Shown here piece by piece: positions 1 to 5,692 of a DNA stretch of 11,063 bases. The notes under the pieces are model-generated. The model saw only the letters and a list, made by a program, of their open reading frames with translations. It was not told where the DNA came from and searched no databases. Source of the DNA: Thermoplasmatota archaeon (GTDB lineage: Archaea; Thermoplasmatota; Thermoplasmata; GCA-020350865; JAUVCJ01); the NCBI GenBank assembly GCA_030595765.1, contig JAUVCJ010000055.1, positions 1 through 11,063 of the forward strand, read 5' to 3'. The position numbers and the translations under genes were made by a program. Each line of letters begins with the position of its first letter. Within the stretch, counting starts at the first letter, position 1.

Positions 1-1283
1 GATGCAATGTACTGATAATTCTCCGCTCCGTTCACGGAGCGGAAGCATCCGATGATCTTTCTCATAATGACATGCTCTCGTATCGCCTGCTCTCCCAGGT
101 TGTTTGTTGGTTCCATACCAGGATACAGCAGGCAGGTGTACCAGCTTCCAAGTCCGTTCCTGATGTATGTCAAGGGTTTCTTCAGCTCTACAAACTCGTT
201 GTACCTCTGAACCATTTCCTCAAGTTCCTTGTCGAACTTGGCCTTTTGGCATTTCCTCTCGTCCATGGTTGATTCCTTGTCCATGAACTCTTTCAAAGCC
301 TTGTATCTGGCATGAATCTCTTCTGCCAATCGTTTACCATGCTTTGATGTTTTTTTGAACTCGTCCACTTCTCTTATAAGATGTGCCCAGCATCGTTGTA
401 GTTTCTCGATATAGCTATAGGCTCGCCAGCCATCAGCAACACTGGGTCTTTGCCATTCTTTGCCGAAGATGTCTGTAATGACCTTTCTTCCTCTTGACTT
501 TCGTATGACAACGAGGACATCAGTTTTCGTCCTGAATATCCAGAGCCAGTATTTCTTGCCGTTTACCTTGAAACCAGTCTCATCCATGTATACATACTCT
601 GCGTTTTTGATTCGATGGATTAACGCCCCGTACTCGGTCTGGCAAGCATTTCCAACTCTTAGCAATATATCATGAATACCTTTAACACTAATTTCAAACG
701 AGTTGCATTTCAACATGAAGTCCTGAATTTTCCGAAGTACGCCCCTCATATGATACTTCAACATTGTGACATAAACTAGGAGAAATATGCCGAAATTGCC
801 CTTTTGGGGGCAGTCTTGATGTTTTGCTTTTACTTCGGTACCGCAATTCTGGCATTTGTAAACATCCAGTTCAAACCTGGTTACTTTGACTTTCTGTGGT
901 GTTGGCAAATCTTCTATTACGTGAGTCTCAGTGGAAACTGGGTCACCCAACTCATGGCTACATTCTGGACAAGTTTGAACAGATACCTGCACAGTTTCAT
1001 CAGGCTCTGGTCTCGGTCGCGTTGCGCCTCGATGTCCTTTAGGCGCACCGCGCCTATTCGAAGAAGAAGCAATGTTTCTCTTGCTCGCCCTCTTTTCTAG
1101 GGAGGGCGGGGTGTGGGGATTTTCATAGCGTAAAAGCTGGTTTCTAAGCGTCTGGTTCTCTTTTTCAAGCGATTTCTTCTCAGCGATGAGGAACTCTTTT
1201 TCTTGTGTAACTTGGAGAATAAACGCCTCTAAAAAGGAGAGATATTCTTGCGGACTCAATTCGCTAAATTGTTTTTCGAACAC
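1..1283 (-). CDS. IS66-family DDE transposase (3' end outside window)
   Basis: Transposase that would cut and join DNA at the ends of its element. Translating the minus strand from GTG at 1283 gives 427 uninterrupted codons to the window edge. Order of parts: a Glu/Lys/Leu-rich coiled coil (about residues 20-55), a basic linker, a zinc ribbon (C105/C108 and C144/C147), then the catalytic core with MDETG (D234), VADGW (D284), the QRCWAHLIRE segment (297-306) and NNLGEQAIRE (E398). These are the DDE residues and hallmark motifs of IS66 TnpC. The family is usually around 450-520 aa, so only a short C-terminus is missing. GTG is chosen because a TATA box sits about 27 nt upstream, giving a leaderless message; no Shine-Dalgarno is visible. 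There is no internal stop, so it may be active. Confidence 0.9.
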   Translation of the reverse strand, partial: MFEKQFSELSPQEYLSFLEAFILQVTQEKEFLIAEKKSLEKENQTLRNQLLRYENPHTPPSLEKRASKRNIASSSNRRGAPKGHRGATRPRPEPDETVQVSVQTCPECSHELGDPVSTETHVIEDLPTPQKVKVTRFELDVYKCQNCGTEVKAKHQDCPQKGNFGIFLLVYVTMLKYHMRGVLRKIQDFMLKCNSFEISVKGIHDILLRVGNACQTEYGALIHRIKNAEYVYMDETGFKVNGKKYWLWIFRTKTDVLVVIRKSRGRKVITDIFGKEWQRPSVADGWRAYSYIEKLQRCWAHLIREVDEFKKTSKHGKRLAEEIHARYKALKEFMDKESTMDERKCQKAKFDKELEEMVQRYNEFVELKKPLTYIRNGLGSWYTCLLYPGMEPTNNLGEQAIREHVIMRKIIGCFRSVNGAENYQYIA

Positions 1284-1305
1284 AACGCTAAAAAGATTGT
1301 ACTGG

Positions 1306-1313
1306 CATATATA
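1306..1313 (-). promoter_or_regulatory. TATA box of the transposase gene
   Basis: The minus strand reads CTATATATGCC; the box centre is about 27 nt before the GTG at 1283, the spacing expected between an archaeal TATA box and the transcription start. This implies a leaderless transcript. Assigned by pattern only. Confidence 0.45.
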
Positions 1314-1374
1314 GTTTTTTGCACCAGACTTGTTACCAGGTTCACGTTGATTATGGGGGCAATATTAAAGAGCT

Positions 1375-1412
1375 AAACAAATACGAAAAATTAAGAAAAA
1401 GGGAAAGGGTTG
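1375..1412 (-). terminator. T-rich terminator candidate after the FtsZ-like gene
   Basis: The minus strand downstream of the stop at 1435 has several T runs (CCCTTTTTCTTAATTTTTCG). Archaeal intrinsic termination needs mainly U-tracts, so this could end the ftsZ-like transcript before the insertion sequence. The rest of 1337-1434 shows no gene. Confidence 0.35.
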
Positions 1413-1434
1413 ATTTGGCTAGTGTGCTAAAAGC

Positions 1435-2274
1435 CTATGCCGATGGGAGCATTGGATCGAACATGTCCATCTCGGCATGGATGGGGGCAGGGGCTATAAT
1501 CTCTGATTCCGGAACCATTCCTTCATCCAGGGCATCCAAGATCTCGATCTCTACTTCCAGTCTGGCTGGGGTCGCGGGTTCTGGCGCTGGTGCCGGAGCC
1601 TCAACTACCTTGGTTGAAACTGCCTTTAGTGCAGTAACAATCTCTGCGTGGGTTGTGTCAATGAACTGTCCTATTAGGTTGTTCATGGTCTCGAAAGCCG
1701 AGAATATTGACGCCCCTGGGCAAGACTTGAGGAGATTGTCGTTGCTGAGCACGAGGATGTTCTTTGGAGATACCTGGCGCAAATTTGCCAGACCAGCTTG
1801 AGCAACCTCTTGACGTGTTACCTCAGCCGAAAATGGCATCATTGCTATGGGCATCACCATTGCTCCATTGTCTTTGGCTAGTTGAGCAACCATAGGTGTT
1901 ACACTGGTGCCAGTGCCACCACCCATTGCTCCAACAACAAAGACCAGTTTGTGGCCTGCTATAGATTCGAGTATGGCATCTACGGCACCTTCGGCCGCTG
2001 CCAATCCAATTTCTGGGTGGCCACCAGCGCCTTGTCCGCGAGCCACATTTGGCCCCACGAGCAATTTGCTGTCTGCTTTGATGGATTCCAGGCTTGCCTG
2101 GTCGGTGTTGATTGCCACCGTCCTGTGCCCTGACCCACGAAGTGTGAGGTAGTTCACAAATTTTGATCCAGCACCACCGATCCCAACTACGACCGCATTG
2201 GGCTCACTTAGCTCACTTAACTCCAACCCCGCTTCTTGGCTGGGGTTGGCTTCCTGTACGATTTTTGCCAACAT
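1435..2274 (-). CDS. FtsZ/tubulin-superfamily GTPase lacking T7 loop and C-terminal domain
   Basis: GTP-binding cytoskeletal protein of the FtsZ superfamily, 279 aa against the usual 350-400. Visible parts: an N-terminal extension (1-26), T1 loop GIGGAGS (31-37), NTDQ (56-59), a GQGAGG segment (80-85), the tubulin signature GGGTGTS (118-124), PFSAE (147-151) and SNDNLL (177-182). Helix H7 aligns at about 193-213. Sequence then departs from FtsZ: no NxDxxD T7 loop and no C-terminal activation domain, but a Pro/Ala linker (about 226-237) and an acidic-hydrophobic tail ending MDMFDPMLPSA. T7 supplies the catalytic residues for the neighbouring subunit, so ordinary polymer-driven GTP hydrolysis is unlikely; GTP binding looks intact. 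The ATG has an AGGTG site 8 nt upstream. It lies downstream of a ribbon-helix-helix gene on the same strand. It may be a regulator or cap of canonical FtsZ, or a separate membrane-associated GTPase; both are inference. Confidence 0.85.
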   Translation of the reverse strand: MLAKIVQEANPSQEAGLELSELSEPNAVVVGIGGAGSKFVNYLTLRGSGHRTVAINTDQASLESIKADSKLLVGPNVARGQGAGGHPEIGLAAAEGAVDAILESIAGHKLVFVVGAMGGGTGTSVTPMVAQLAKDNGAMVMPIAMMPFSAEVTRQEVAQAGLANLRQVSPKNILVLSNDNLLKSCPGASIFSAFETMNNLIGQFIDTTHAEIVTALKAVSTKVVEAPAPAPEPATPARLEVEIEILDALDEGMVPESEIIAPAPIHAEMDMFDPMLPSA

Positions 2275-2305
2275 ATTGTCTACACCTACTGTATTTTTTT
2301 CGCTC

Positions 2306-2314
2306 TAAATATTT
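2306..2314 (-). promoter_or_regulatory. TATA-like box before the FtsZ-like gene
   Basis: AAATATTTA on the minus strand, about 36 nt before the ATG at 2274. It fits a promoter with a very short leader carrying the AGGTG ribosome site. The 221-nt gap after the upstream regulator gene allows separate transcription; co-transcription is equally possible. Confidence 0.3.
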
Positions 2315-2495
2315 GCACGCCCGACTCCAGAGGCGTACCGATTCTGTATGCATTCTACGAAAATATTGTCAGTAGTTCATCCCTGCACTTCTGACTTTCG
2401 TTTGACCAGGTTCATCGTGAGAAACCATCCCCTGGATGCTAATTCGACTGCTAGATGTCTTGATTGTGATAAATCCCGAAGATACCTTACGTCTC

Positions 2496-2897
2496 TTAGC
2501 TCTCAAGATAGCTATTAGATAGCTCCTCATCAAGGTCTCTTGCCGCATTCTCATACCTGGCCTGCCGCAGCAGGCGGGAATGAGCATCGATCTCGGCCAT
2601 TGTTTTGCTCTTGATGAAATCGTCAAGTAGCTTGAAGATAACAGCCTCGCACGAGAACACGCTTTCCTTGTGAACCAGATTCCTTATGAATTCGATCTGG
2701 TTCTCACTAATCTCGATAAGCACCTTCCCCTGCTGGGCAGGGGTTGGAGGCCTTGAAGGCCTGATGTATTCGCGCACGGCGGTCCGGATGAGGTTCGATC
2801 GGTTCCTAAGCTCTGACTTCTTTTGAACGAAGGCGTCCATCTGTGCCAATTCTTGGGGGCTGAACCGAAGTGTCACCCGTTCTTCTCTATTTGTCAT
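2496..2897 (-). CDS. Ribbon-helix-helix regulator, apparently two RHH segments (CdrS-like position)
   Basis: DNA-binding protein of the MetJ/Arc/CopG class, 133 aa. The first segment (about 7-45), ERVTLRFSPQELAQM then SNLIRTAVREYI, is a standard strand-helix-helix unit. After a Pro-rich linker (47-56) a second segment (about 59-95), VLIEISENQIEFI then CEAVIFKLLDDFI, has the same hydrophobic pattern, so one chain may carry two RHH units. The C-terminal 35 residues are charged and helical. The ATG at 2897 is preferred over an in-frame ATG at 2933 because the RHH domain begins right after it and a TATA box lies just upstream. In haloarchaea the RHH protein CdrS sits beside ftsZ2 and controls division genes; the position here is analogous. 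Orthology is inferred from context, not demonstrated. Confidence 0.85.
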   Translation of the reverse strand: MTNREERVTLRFSPQELAQMDAFVQKKSELRNRSNLIRTAVREYIRPSRPPTPAQQGKVLIEISENQIEFIRNLVHKESVFSCEAVIFKLLDDFIKSKTMAEIDAHSRLLRQARYENAARDLDEELSNSYLES

Positions 2898-2911
2898 TAT
2901 ATCACTAGGTC

Positions 2912-2923
2912 GGACATTTGTCC
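2912..2923. promoter_or_regulatory. Candidate operator of the RHH gene
   Basis: GGACATTTGTCC is an inverted repeat with 5-bp arms (GGACA/TGTCC) and a 2-bp centre, placed between the nearer TATA box and the ATG at 2897. RHH proteins bind short inverted repeats, so self-repression is plausible. Only this one copy is obvious near the gene. Confidence 0.4.
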
Positions 2924-2924
2924 T

Positions 2925-2931
2925 GTTATAC
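2925..2931 (-). promoter_or_regulatory. Proximal TATA-like box of the RHH gene
   Basis: GTATAAC on the minus strand, centred about 31 nt before the ATG at 2897; transcription would begin 0-6 nt before the ATG, a near-leaderless message. It competes with the distal box at 2976-2983. Confidence 0.35.
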
Positions 2932-2975
2932 ATATTTGTTGTCAGACATCACCTAACAGCTAATGGGGGTTAGAG

Positions 2976-2983
2976 TATTTAAA
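2976..2983 (-). promoter_or_regulatory. Distal TATA box of the RHH gene
   Basis: The minus strand reads AAACTTTAAATACTC, a good match to archaeal BRE plus TATA elements. A start near 2953 would give a leader of about 55 nt containing the GGACA/TGTCC palindrome. The TTTAAA core is symmetrical, so strand is less certain. Confidence 0.4.
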
Positions 2984-3049
2984 GTTTGGGAATTTGCAGG
3001 ACAATGTCTTACTTCGGCAAAGAACCCTATTCCTTTGGAGAACCAACTC

Positions 3050-3056
3050 AAAAAAA
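3050..3056 (-). terminator. T7 run after rpl37e
   Basis: Seven consecutive T on the minus strand, about 27 nt past the rpl37e stop, consistent with archaeal U-tract termination of the lsm-rpl37e message. Confidence 0.4.
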
Positions 3057-3082
3057 TCCCTCAGATTTATATGCTGGCTAGT

Positions 3083-3247
3083 CTAATGGGTCTTCGCCCA
3101 GGTGTAAGTCCTGATCTTTGCGCTGACACCAAGTCCGCAAGACGAGCACTTTTTATGTCTGATGTGGTAGGAGTGTCTGCCACAACGTCTGCAACGAATA
3201 TGGAGGATCTTGTGCCTTTTACCCATTGAGGGTGTACCTTTACTCAT
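3083..3247 (-). CDS. rpl37e: Ribosomal protein L37e (eL37)
   Basis: Zinc-binding protein of the large ribosomal subunit, 54 aa, slightly short of the usual 55-62. The start MSKGTPSMGKRHK and the segments RCRRCGRHSYHI and CSSCG are diagnostic. The zinc ligands are C19, C22, C34 and C37. The C-terminus has the family's basic-aromatic stretch, here AKIRTYTWAKTH. A perfect AGGAGG lies 8 nt before the ATG. It starts 19 nt after the lsm stop, the usual archaeal lsm-rpl37e operon. Identification is from direct translation and is secure. Confidence 0.96.
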   Translation of the reverse strand: MSKGTPSMGKRHKILHIRCRRCGRHSYHIRHKKCSSCGLGVSAKIRTYTWAKTH

Positions 3248-3266
3248 ATATCATGCCTCCTGTGAT

Positions 3267-3485
3267 CTAGGGTGGTGAAATATAGATGACATTGTCCCCG
3301 CGAACAATGGTCATGGTCAACTTGCGCGTGCTTTCTCCGTTTTCAAACTCTTCTGCATCCTTTAGTACCAGGTTCATGTGAGGGTCATATCCGTCCAGAA
3401 TGCCTTGGTATCCCCTGCGAGACCTAAGTTCCACCATAACATGCTTGTTCAGGTTGGCATTGAGTACGTTTAAGGGTTTTAACAT
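3267..3485 (-). CDS. Sm-like archaeal protein (LSm, SmAP)
   Basis: RNA-binding protein that forms a heptameric ring in archaea and binds U-rich RNA, 72 aa. The Sm1 motif is seen as GYDPHMNLVLKDAEE (about 32-46) and the Sm2 motif as IVRGDNVIYISP near the C-terminus. The start at 3485 (MLKPLNVLN) has GGAGG 8 nt upstream and matches the family's N-terminus. A longer reading from GTG at 3533 adds 16 residues that the family lacks and has no ribosome site, so it is not used. Co-transcribed with rpl37e. Confidence 0.95.
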   Translation of the reverse strand: MLKPLNVLNANLNKHVMVELRSRRGYQGILDGYDPHMNLVLKDAEEFENGESTRKLTMTIVRGDNVIYISPP

Positions 3486-3564
3486 TCGAGATTCCTCCAG
3501 AGTTTGGCTCGCTATTGTGGGTACAATACCCACGCGCAGGCGACATCATCCATACTAAAAGGGG

Positions 3565-3571
3565 TATTAAA
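3565..3571 (-). promoter_or_regulatory. TATA box of the lsm-rpl37e operon
   Basis: The minus strand reads AAACTTTAATACC, a BRE/TATA-like match. Transcription near 3541 would give a leader of about 55 nt to the lsm ATG. Confidence 0.4.
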
Positions 3572-3641
3572 GTTTGTCGTCCAATTCGGCTCTTCAGCGT
3601 GCAAAGGTAGGTTTTTGAAGCAGATAAACATATAGCAAGTT

Positions 3642-3791
3642 GTGAATGATATCTCGGAGGATGCGAATGTGGCGGCTGATGCGAATGTGACTGCTCTTGT
3701 GAATGATATGGCAGTATAGGTAGATGATGCGGCAACAGAGGTCAATGATATGGTGGCAAAGGTCAGTGATGTGACAGCAGAGGTCAATGCC
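3642..3791 (+). repeat. Degenerate 18-21 bp tandem repeat entering the mqnC start
   Basis: About eight units, first of 18 bp (GATGCGAATGTGGCGGCT, GATGCGAATGTGACTGCT), then of 21 bp built on GTNAATGATATGGTGGCA. All units keep the mqnC reading frame and encode V-N-D-x-x-A or D-A-N-V-x-A peptides; an in-frame TAG at 3717-3719 splits the array, and the last two to three units form the N-terminus of the annotated protein. No spacers separate the units, so it is not a CRISPR array. Apart from this array and the lsm promoter, 3486-3749 shows no gene. Confidence 0.7.
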
Positions 3792-4865
3792 TGTTCAGAT
3801 GGGGACATTTCCAAAAAGGTCGAAGACATACTATCCAGGCGCCTTGACGGACTGAGAGTTGCATCCAATGAAGCTCGATACCTGAGTACCTTCGCCACCA
3901 TCCATCAATTGGGGTACAGCGCAAACCGATTGACTAGAGATGCATATGGAATGCAGGCCAGTTATTGTGTGGACACAAACATCAACTATACCAATATTTG
4001 TGAGACTGGTTGTGGGTTCTGTGCTTTTTGCAGGGTTAAAAGCGACACAGACTCCTATGTATTGAAGATGCCTCGGCTACTGAAGAAAGTCAATGCCGCT
4101 GTGAAACTCGGAGGGACCCAGATCCTTTTACAGGGCGGGCACAACCCTGACCTTGACCTTCACTGGCATGAGTGTATGCTCAGGGCGATCAAGGACAACT
4201 TTGAGGTTCACATCCATGGCTACTCCCCTCCTGAGATCGATTTTATTTCAAGGAATAATGAACTAGATATTGAAACTGTACTTGCAAGACTAAAAACCGC
4301 AGGCCTGGATTCTCTTCCTGGTGGTGGCGCAGAGATATTAGTGGACAAGGTCAGGTCAAGGATCAGTCCGAAGAAATGTAACTCAAGTACATGGCTTAAA
4401 GTGATGCATACAGCCCATGACCTTGGATTGCCTGGCACTGCCACCATGATGTTCGGAGCAGGTGAGAGCTGGAACGATAGGGTAGAGCATCTTCAGAGTG
4501 TTCGCAAGCTTCAGGACATTACAGGCGGCTTTACAGCTTTCATACCCTGGGGCTACCAACCCACCAATACCAAACTGGGAGGCACTGAGCCCTCTGGAGT
4601 TGATTACCTGAGAGTCCTTGCTTTATCCCGGATAATTCTGGACAACACCCCACATATTCAGGCTTCATGGGTCACTCAAGGGCGCCATATGGCCGAGCTG
4701 GCTCTAAGTTTCGGTGCTGATGATTTTGGCTCAACCATGCTTGAAGAGAATGTTGTCAGAGCCGCAGGAGTGTCAAACCATATGAGCCAGGAACAGATAA
4801 GGGAGAGCATTGAAAGGTGTGGGCTGGCTCCTTTCCAGAGGGACACCATGTATAAAAGGATCTAA
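3750..4865 (+). CDS. mqnC: Cyclic dehypoxanthinylfutalosine synthase (radical SAM, MqnC)
   Basis: Radical-SAM enzyme that cyclises dehypoxanthine futalosine in the futalosine route to menaquinone. 371 aa. The cluster motif CETGCGFC gives C84, C88 and C91 (CxxxCxxC), preceded by VDTNINYTNI. MqnC-type segments follow: GGTQILLQGGHNPD, HIHGYSPPEI, LDSLPGGGAEILVD, RISPKK, TATMMFG, GGFTAFIPWGYQP, HIQASWVTQG and FGADDFGSTMLEENVV. The LPGGGAE and FIPW/QP segments favour MqnC over the F420 enzyme CofH. The family-like part begins near DISKKVEDILSRRLDG; the first 18 or so residues come from the tandem repeat, so the true start is uncertain. The ATG at 3750 has GAGGT 7 nt upstream. An extra Cys (C94) follows the cluster motif where a Tyr is common. 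No other mqn gene is in the window. Confidence 0.88.
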   Translation: MVAKVSDVTAEVNACSDGDISKKVEDILSRRLDGLRVASNEARYLSTFATIHQLGYSANRLTRDAYGMQASYCVDTNINYTNICETGCGFCAFCRVKSDTDSYVLKMPRLLKKVNAAVKLGGTQILLQGGHNPDLDLHWHECMLRAIKDNFEVHIHGYSPPEIDFISRNNELDIETVLARLKTAGLDSLPGGGAEILVDKVRSRISPKKCNSSTWLKVMHTAHDLGLPGTATMMFGAGESWNDRVEHLQSVRKLQDITGGFTAFIPWGYQPTNTKLGGTEPSGVDYLRVLALSRIILDNTPHIQASWVTQGRHMAELALSFGADDFGSTMLEENVVRAAGVSNHMSQEQIRESIERCGLAPFQRDTMYKRI

Positions 4866-4905
4866 ATGTTATTCACATATCCTTTAGAACGACTACACTT
4901 GTTGG

Positions 4906-5100
4906 ATGGCTACTCATATTAGGTTGGCAACTCTTTTTGAGTAACTCTTTTTGAATATGATTACTCTTATTAAGATGGCAACACTTATTGAGATAGCCCC
5001 TCTTTTTGAAATGGCTACTCTTATTAAGATGGCTACTCTTATTAAGATGGCTCCTCTTATTGAGATGGCTGCTCCTATTGAGATGGTAAATCGTATTGAT
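4906..5100 (+). repeat. 18-bp tandem repeat (minisatellite), about 11 units
   Basis: Unit consensus ATGGCTACTCTTATTGAG, with AAG as a frequent ending. The units at 5011-5028 and 5029-5046 are identical; others differ at 2-7 positions; 4942-4956 is a 15-bp partial unit carrying TAA. The units abut directly without spacers. From 4957 onward the array is an open frame of hexapeptides M-A-T-L-I-K/E that ends at the ribosome site of the next gene. Confidence 0.9.
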
Positions 5101-5142
5101 ATGACCATTATTTGGAGCTGGCTTTCCCATAGATGGAGGTAA
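4957..5142 (+). CDS. Possible 61-aa repeat peptide, doubtful gene
   Basis: An open frame made almost entirely of the 18-bp repeat: six-residue units MATLIK, MAPLIE and similar, then a non-repeat end WSWLSHRWR. Its TAA (5140-5142) overlaps the GGAGGT of the following gene and ends 5 nt before that gene's ATG, an arrangement that would allow translational coupling. There is no clear ribosome site before its ATG. The repeat length, a multiple of three, keeps the frame open automatically, so this may not be a true gene. No function can be assigned. Confidence 0.25.
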   Translation: MITLIKMATLIEIAPLFEMATLIKMATLIKMAPLIEMAAPIEMVNRIDMTIIWSWLSHRWR

Positions 5143-5147
5143 TATGC

Positions 5148-5546
5148 ATGAACATGGAAACCCTTTTTGAGGTCAGGAATCACTGGAAGGACCTGGCACG
5201 ACAGATGCTGGACAGAGAAAAGAAGGGAGTTTCAGACCTTCAGATCGAGTTCGTAGAGAAAGTAGATGTTCTTAGCGAGACAATTGATGTGTTAATATCC
5301 CTTGAAGAGCTTAAAAGAGTAGGGGAAAGCGCCAATTATATCAATGGCTTCAAGATCATCGATTCGCTGGTCAGTGCAGAGCAGATATTGCAGCAAAAAG
5401 CCCCTGAAAAGGCTCCATACTCCAAGATACCATATGCGATCGAGCTGTTCAAGGCCAAAGTTGTTCACGACAGGGAATACATCCGAACCTATGCCTTCTG
5501 GAAGGCAGTCGAGATATTGAACCGCGAAGGCGGAAAGCTGATGTGA
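5148..5546 (+). CDS. Unrecognised helical protein, 132 aa
   Basis: Not recognised. The start MNMETLFEV at 5148 is chosen because GGAGGT (5135-5140) lies 7 nt upstream; an in-frame ATG at 5133 overlaps that site. The protein is soluble-looking and predicted helical by composition: charged amphipathic stretches at about 1-35 (WKDLARQMLDREKK), 36-75 (VDVLSETIDVLISLEELKRV), and 95-127 (IELFKAKVVHDREYIR, TYAFWKAVEILN). It has no Cys, no signal peptide and no membrane segment. It lies downstream of mqnC on the same strand, separated by the 18-bp repeat, so a shared transcript is possible. Good ribosome site and coding-like composition support a real gene. Confidence 0.75.
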   Translation: MNMETLFEVRNHWKDLARQMLDREKKGVSDLQIEFVEKVDVLSETIDVLISLEELKRVGESANYINGFKIIDSLVSAEQILQQKAPEKAPYSKIPYAIELFKAKVVHDREYIRTYAFWKAVEILNREGGKLM

Positions 5547-5564
5547 GATACATTCTAATTACAT

Positions 5565-5588
5565 CATTAGCAACCATTAGCCATTAGC
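5565..5588. repeat. Three CATTAGC repeats in the intergenic gap
   Basis: CATTAGC occurs at 5565-5571, 5575-5581 and 5582-5588, the first and third followed by AAC. They lie just after the stop of the helical protein and upstream of the small membrane gene. The role is unknown; they could bind a regulator or be slippage products. Confidence 0.4.
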
Positions 5589-5661
5589 AACAATTCCTTG
5601 CCTGGTCTCATCATCACGATTATCTTTGATTCGTTACTGAGCAATTGTGCCAACCGTCAGT

Positions 5662-5668
5662 TTTAATA
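5662..5668 (+). promoter_or_regulatory. TATA box of the small membrane protein gene
   Basis: TTTTAATACT, centred about 28 nt before the ATG at 5693, the spacing of an archaeal leaderless gene. No Shine-Dalgarno precedes that ATG. Confidence 0.45.
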
Positions 5669-5692
5669 CTACCTTGGTGCATTTATTTCACC

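Larger units (their letters stand above)
1..1336 (-). mobile_element. IS66-family insertion sequence, one end and most of the transposase
   Basis: The element is recognised from its transposase; only the promoter-proximal end is inside the window. A candidate terminus lies at about 1320-1336, reading GTAACAAGTCTGGTGCA on the minus strand; IS66 ends commonly begin with GTAA. The matching inverted repeat and the target duplication would lie left of position 1, so the boundary is inferred. The end falls about 100 bp past the stop of the FtsZ-like gene, so the element sits just downstream of that gene without visibly interrupting it. Confidence 0.6.

Noticed and set aside
1319..1801. 160-codon open frame on the plus strand
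   Set aside because: It lies antisense to the FtsZ-like gene, begins within the insertion-sequence end and has low-complexity Ser/Ala/Gly content typical of a shadow frame.
2369..2626. 85-codon minus-strand frame overlapping the RHH gene
   Set aside because: It overlaps the RHH gene in another frame, has Arg/Ser-rich shadow-like composition and no recognisable domain.
3267..3533. Longer LSm starting at GTG 3533
   Set aside because: The extra 16 residues are not family-like, and the internal ATG at 3485 has GGAGG at good spacing.
3717..3719. In-frame TAG upstream of mqnC read as pyrrolysine
   Set aside because: TAG ends the FtsZ-like, rpl37e and homoserine dehydrogenase genes here, so it is an ordinary stop; no pyl gene or insertion element is visible.
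3512..3901. 129-codon frame on the minus strand with hexapeptide-like Ser/Thr repeats
   Set aside because: It is the complement of the mqnC upstream repeat; any frame through a repeat with a period of 18 stays open. It also overlaps the lsm promoter and start.
3750..4865. Assignment as CofH (F420 synthesis)
   Set aside because: The LPGGGAEILVD, RISPKK and GGFTAFIPW/QP segments fit MqnC; CofH typically has a PGTAAEILVD-type segment and a different C-terminal part.
3642..5100. CRISPR arrays
   Set aside because: The repeat units abut one another with no unique spacers, and no cas gene is present.
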